Positions 61,144 to 64,000 of a stretch of 64,000 bases of DNA are shown here, one piece after another. The translations under genes were made by a program, and so were the position numbers. The stretch covers positions 62,001 to 126,000 of the forward strand of contig NZ_JAWDIY010000001.1 of assembly GCF_032380655.1 (NCBI RefSeq), written 5' to 3'. Source of the stretch: Diplocloster hominis. Its GTDB lineage: Bacteria > Bacillota > Clostridia > Lachnospirales > Lachnospiraceae. Position 1 is the stretch's first letter, and every line of letters begins with the position of its first letter. The notes beneath the pieces are model-generated. The model did no database searches. It saw only the letters and a program-made list of their open reading frames with translations, and was not told where the DNA came from.

Positions 61144-63387
61144 CTAATGCGACCGGTTTCTGGCGATCATCTCGTCCTGGAGTTCCCGGTCCAGCGCGGT
61201 AAAATACGCGCTGAATCCCCAGACACGCACCACCAGGTTCGCATACTGTTCCGGATTCTTCTGTGCCTCCAAAAGTACCCCCGCGTCCGTAAGGTTAAAG
61301 TCAAAAACGCTTCCCCCCGCGTCCAGGAAACTGCGGATCACCGCTTCATAGATCTTAGGCTCCATCTGATTGGGGGAATAGGGAAGATCGAGATAGAGAA
61401 CCGCCGAAGCCGGATGATTCTCCAGGTTCAAAGCTCCCAGCCCTTCCATGATACGGCTTAAGTTAGTATGGCCGGTCGTTTCGCCGGGGCCGATCCCCCT
61501 TGAGAGAATCTCCCCCCTTCTTCTTCCATCCGGAGTGGCCTGCGTCCCCCGAAGAGAGACATAGCCGGTATTTGTAAACAGGGAATTTTCAAACCAGCCT
61601 CCGCGGGTATTCGGCATACCGGAGAAGATCCGTGTCAGGTCGTCTGCCAGCCGGGAGGCCAGCTGGTTTATTTCACCGTTGTCTCTTCCCCATTTATCCA
61701 CACGTTTTGCCAGATAGGCCCTGTTTCTCTCATTTCCCTCAAAATTCCGGGCCAGGCATTCCCGCAGTTCTTCCAATGTCAGAAACTTTTCTTCATACAC
61801 CGCCTTTTTAACGGCAAACAGGGAATCCACCAATGTCCCGAAGCCGACCGGCGAGAAACTGGAGGTATTGTATTTCGCTCCTCCCCGGGTCATATCCATT
61901 CCCTTTTCCACGCACCCGGTTATGGTCGCCGAATACAGAGGGCAGGGACTGTATCCATACCATTCCCGTTCCCATTCGTTGAAGTATCCGGTCACCTTGT
62001 GCACGATCTGTCCCGCCTTTCCAAGGAAGCAGGCATAAAATTCCGTAAAGTCCCGGCAGGAATCCGTCCGGGCCGCTTCCAGCCCCTCATGAGCCCAGAA
62101 TCCTTCCTCCCCCACCCCCAGCGTCAGCAGTAACAGTGTTGGAAGGCTCATGTAAATATAAGCCCGGCAATTCACCTCGGTTTCACTTAAAACCGGTTCC
62201 TGGCAGCCACCCGCCACATAAAGCCTGCTGTCCTGAAGCTCTTTTCCCTGACGGACCTGGGCGGGGATCAGTACTTCATCGTTAAATATGGACAGTACAT
62301 TTTTACCCTGCCCCGCGATCCGGGCCAGACGTTCAAAAAACTCCGCAGGATGTTCCCGGCTAATTCTGGCCTGCAGCTTTGGGTTCACCAATTCCTGCTC
62401 TTCGAAGATCTCCAGAATCATGCGGGTTACCTCGTTATAGACAGGCCTTCCGTTCTGGTCACAGCCTCCGATGGTCAGGGCCGTGTTCGCTCCGCCATCC
62501 GGCGGATTCGTGCGAAGATCCCATTTGGCATCTGTCAGATTCAGGGCAAAGGACAGCAGATCCTTAGCCTCCTGCCTGTTAAGCCTGCCTTCTTCGAGAT
62601 CCTTTTCATAATAAGGATAGAGCAGACGGTCAAAATGTCCGATCACTGCGATACCGATCCCCTCCAGTCCCATCACGATCTCCCGCATGAACCAGATCGT
62701 GTTCAGGGCCTCATAGAAGGTCTGCGGGGCTTCGGCCGGTACTCTCGCCGAAGTACGGGCTATATGGAGCAGATTCTTGCGCACGTCCCCGTCCTTTTCC
62801 TTCCCGGCCATATCTTCTGCCTCACGGGAAAAGCTCTCCGCGATTTTTTTTAAGGATTCACAGCCGCAGATCACACTGTCCAAAAAGGAAAGCTGTTCGG
62901 CATCCCGGGTGTTTTCTCTCCTACCCTCCGCCTGAGCGATCAGTCCATTTAACCCCAGACGCAGAACTTTCTCATAGCCGATACAGTGATGGGCAAAATC
63001 CGTAAAGAAAAATGAGAGAAACACATTCCGCTCTTTGTAATAATCGCGGAAACCGAAAAACCGTTTTTCTATTTCGGAGTGCTTTCGCATCATGGTCCCG
63101 CCGATCCCTGGTTCCGGTGGAAATCCGGCGGTCAGGCCATTTCTGGCACGCCCCGTACATACTTCATAGTAAAACGGAAAATACCGGAACACATGAACCG
63201 GACAGGAAACGGCCGCCTGATAAATCCGGCTTTTTTCTTCACACGGATAGGATTCTTTTCCTGTTTCTGCTGCGGCCAGCTTTTTTTCTGCTTCAGGCAC
63301 CGGAAGCGGATAAGTAGAATAATACTCCTCAAATTCCTGATAGAATTTTTCCCGGTATTTCCCGAAAGATAACACTCTGTCTGTCAT
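61144..63387 (-). CDS. Glycyl radical enzyme, PFL-like dehydratase/lyase of unassigned class
   Basis: This oxygen-sensitive enzyme has 747 aa. The catalytic loop reads VAGGCQEPVLSETE, with the thiyl Cys at about residue 395 and the general-base Glu two residues later. The glycyl radical loop is VVRVWGFSAYF near the C-terminus (Gly about 724). GCxE identifies dehydratase- or lyase-type enzymes, as opposed to the CC pair of pyruvate formate-lyase. The Gln between Cys and Glu is not the Val I know from choline, glycerol or hydroxyproline enzymes. The neighbouring dehydrogenase and sugar-isomerase-like genes suggest a polyol or sugar-derived substrate. The ATG at 63387 is chosen over an upstream start at 63402. 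Confidence 0.92.
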   Translation of the reverse strand: MTDRVLSFGKYREKFYQEFEEYYSTYPLPVPEAEKKLAAAETGKESYPCEEKSRIYQAAVSCPVHVFRYFPFYYEVCTGRARNGLTAGFPPEPGIGGTMMRKHSEIEKRFFGFRDYYKERNVFLSFFFTDFAHHCIGYEKVLRLGLNGLIAQAEGRRENTRDAEQLSFLDSVICGCESLKKIAESFSREAEDMAGKEKDGDVRKNLLHIARTSARVPAEAPQTFYEALNTIWFMREIVMGLEGIGIAVIGHFDRLLYPYYEKDLEEGRLNRQEAKDLLSFALNLTDAKWDLRTNPPDGGANTALTIGGCDQNGRPVYNEVTRMILEIFEEQELVNPKLQARISREHPAEFFERLARIAGQGKNVLSIFNDEVLIPAQVRQGKELQDSRLYVAGGCQEPVLSETEVNCRAYIYMSLPTLLLLTLGVGEEGFWAHEGLEAARTDSCRDFTEFYACFLGKAGQIVHKVTGYFNEWEREWYGYSPCPLYSATITGCVEKGMDMTRGGAKYNTSSFSPVGFGTLVDSLFAVKKAVYEEKFLTLEELRECLARNFEGNERNRAYLAKRVDKWGRDNGEINQLASRLADDLTRIFSGMPNTRGGWFENSLFTNTGYVSLRGTQATPDGRRRGEILSRGIGPGETTGHTNLSRIMEGLGALNLENHPASAVLYLDLPYSPNQMEPKIYEAVIRSFLDAGGSVFDFNLTDAGVLLEAQKNPEQYANLVVRVWGFSAYFTALDRELQDEMIARNRSH

Positions 63388-63402
63388 ACTGCGCCCCCCC
63401 AA

Positions 63403-64000
63403 TTAGTCGAACGTCAGGACTACCTTCAGTCCTTCCCGGTTTTTTACCAGTTCGAATCCCTGTTCATAATCTTCCACCGGTATCCGGTGGGTCACATAAT
63501 CCGACAGACACAGTTTTCCATCCAGCACCAGGTCCGACACCTCCGTCTGTATCGTCACCAGATGTTCATAATCGGGCCATTGCACCGACCGGATCTCCCA
63601 GCAGTAGTCCGCGTCCTCCCAGGTGACCCGCTGGGTACTGTGCAGTCCGATCCCGTAGATACCGATCACTCCCCCCGGCTTCACGCTTCTCAGGCCGTGG
63701 CTTAGAACAGCTCCGTTTCCGACCGCGTCTATGAACAGATCCGCTTTTCCCATCTCTTCCCGGATGCGTGACGTCAGGTCCTCTTCCCTTGTATTGACCG
63801 CCGCATCCGCTCCCAGCTGCAGGGCTTTCTGCATCCTTGCCATGTGATGGCCTCCCAGAAGGATTTTCCCGGCTCCCATGATCCTGCACAGATTGGCCAT
63901 GGCGATACCTACCGGTCCGCAGCCGGCGATCACTACCTTTTGTCCCGCCCTCATATCCAGCCGCTTCAGCGCGCTGTAGATCTCCTCCAGCGTGATCAGC
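63403..64000 (-). CDS. Zinc-type alcohol dehydrogenase, C-terminal part (start beyond window)
   Basis: About 199 C-terminal residues of a medium-chain dehydrogenase are seen. The nucleotide-binding motif is VVIAGCGPVGIAMANLC, followed by the Rossmann segments KADLFIDAVGNGAVL and GGVIGIYGIG and the final substrate-domain strands. The frame is open at base 64000, so the zinc-binding N-terminus is missing. It is the first visible gene of the operon, 15 bp before the glycyl radical enzyme gene. It probably reduces the aldehyde or ketone made by that enzyme, or oxidises its precursor. Confidence 0.9.
   Translation of the reverse strand, partial: LITLEEIYSALKRLDMRAGQKVVIAGCGPVGIAMANLCRIMGAGKILLGGHHMARMQKALQLGADAAVNTREEDLTSRIREEMGKADLFIDAVGNGAVLSHGLRSVKPGGVIGIYGIGLHSTQRVTWEDADYCWEIRSVQWPDYEHLVTIQTEVSDLVLDGKLCLSDYVTHRIPVEDYEQGFELVKNREGLKVVLTFD

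Overview
The window reads as a chromosomal segment of an anaerobic, gut-type Firmicute, most likely a member of the Lachnospiraceae/Clostridia. This is inferred from GGAGG-type ribosome binding sites on nearly every gene, YesM/YesN-type two-component pairs beside saccharide ABC importers, a glycyl radical enzyme with its activase, an Fe-S flavin oxidoreductase of the 2,4-dienoyl-CoA reductase type, and gut-style glycoside hydrolases. Only tuf, fusA, rpsG and rpsL are universal housekeeping genes. The rest is mainly carbohydrate uptake and catabolism. I see no transposase, phage gene, CRISPR array, tRNA or rRNA.

Layout. 1-4987: a saccharide ABC permease cut by the window edge, a sensor kinase/response regulator pair and a solute-binding lipoprotein. 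5235-8656: a tightly overlapping operon of ECF sigma factor, membrane protein, ABC ATPase and ABC-2-type permease. 8961-10944: a second ECF sigma factor overlapping a one-TM, anti-sigma-like protein. 11123-12442: a secreted protein of unknown function. 12516-21245: a ROK-like repressor with a clear promoter and operator, followed by a carboxylate-type transporter, a hydantoinase/oxoprolinase-family protein, a TIM-barrel protein, a DUF4127 protein, an FAD oxidoreductase and a small HExxH protein; this looks like a catabolic cluster for an unidentified substrate. 21643-22482: a lipoprotein. 22794-27442: the str operon (rpsL-rpsG-fusA-tuf). 28546-33637: an acyltransferase/DUF6320 protein and an esterase, divergent from the flavin oxidoreductase.

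33895-44389 is an IclR-regulated operon holding an ABC importer, two Gfo/Idh/MocA dehydrogenases, a metallo-beta-lactamase-fold hydrolase, an enolase-superfamily dehydratase and two DHDPS-family aldolases. Read together these make a non-phosphorylative oxidative route: sugar to lactone, to sugar acid, to 2-keto-3-deoxy acid, to pyruvate plus an aldehyde. 44628-58435 is a second saccharide locus (GH38 alpha-mannosidase, GH78-type rhamnosidase, ABC importer, two-component system, AraC regulator). 58660-64000 holds a fucose-isomerase-like protein, a glycyl radical enzyme, its activase and a truncated alcohol dehydrogenase.

The most unusual content is non-coding. Several intergenic regions carry long foldback elements. 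Two of them (27591-27988 and 28115-28529) have a conserved 182-bp core flanked by inverted arms of 108 and about 117 bp. The arms match almost perfectly within each element but differ strongly between the elements, and the inner stems show compensatory changes. A third element (38931-39213) and a pair (44417-44627, and an arm-less copy at 33701-33850) have the same architecture with different sequence. A separate family of about 98-bp elements with 16-bp terminal inverted repeats occurs at 8773-8870 and 21412-21508. All comparisons were made by eye.
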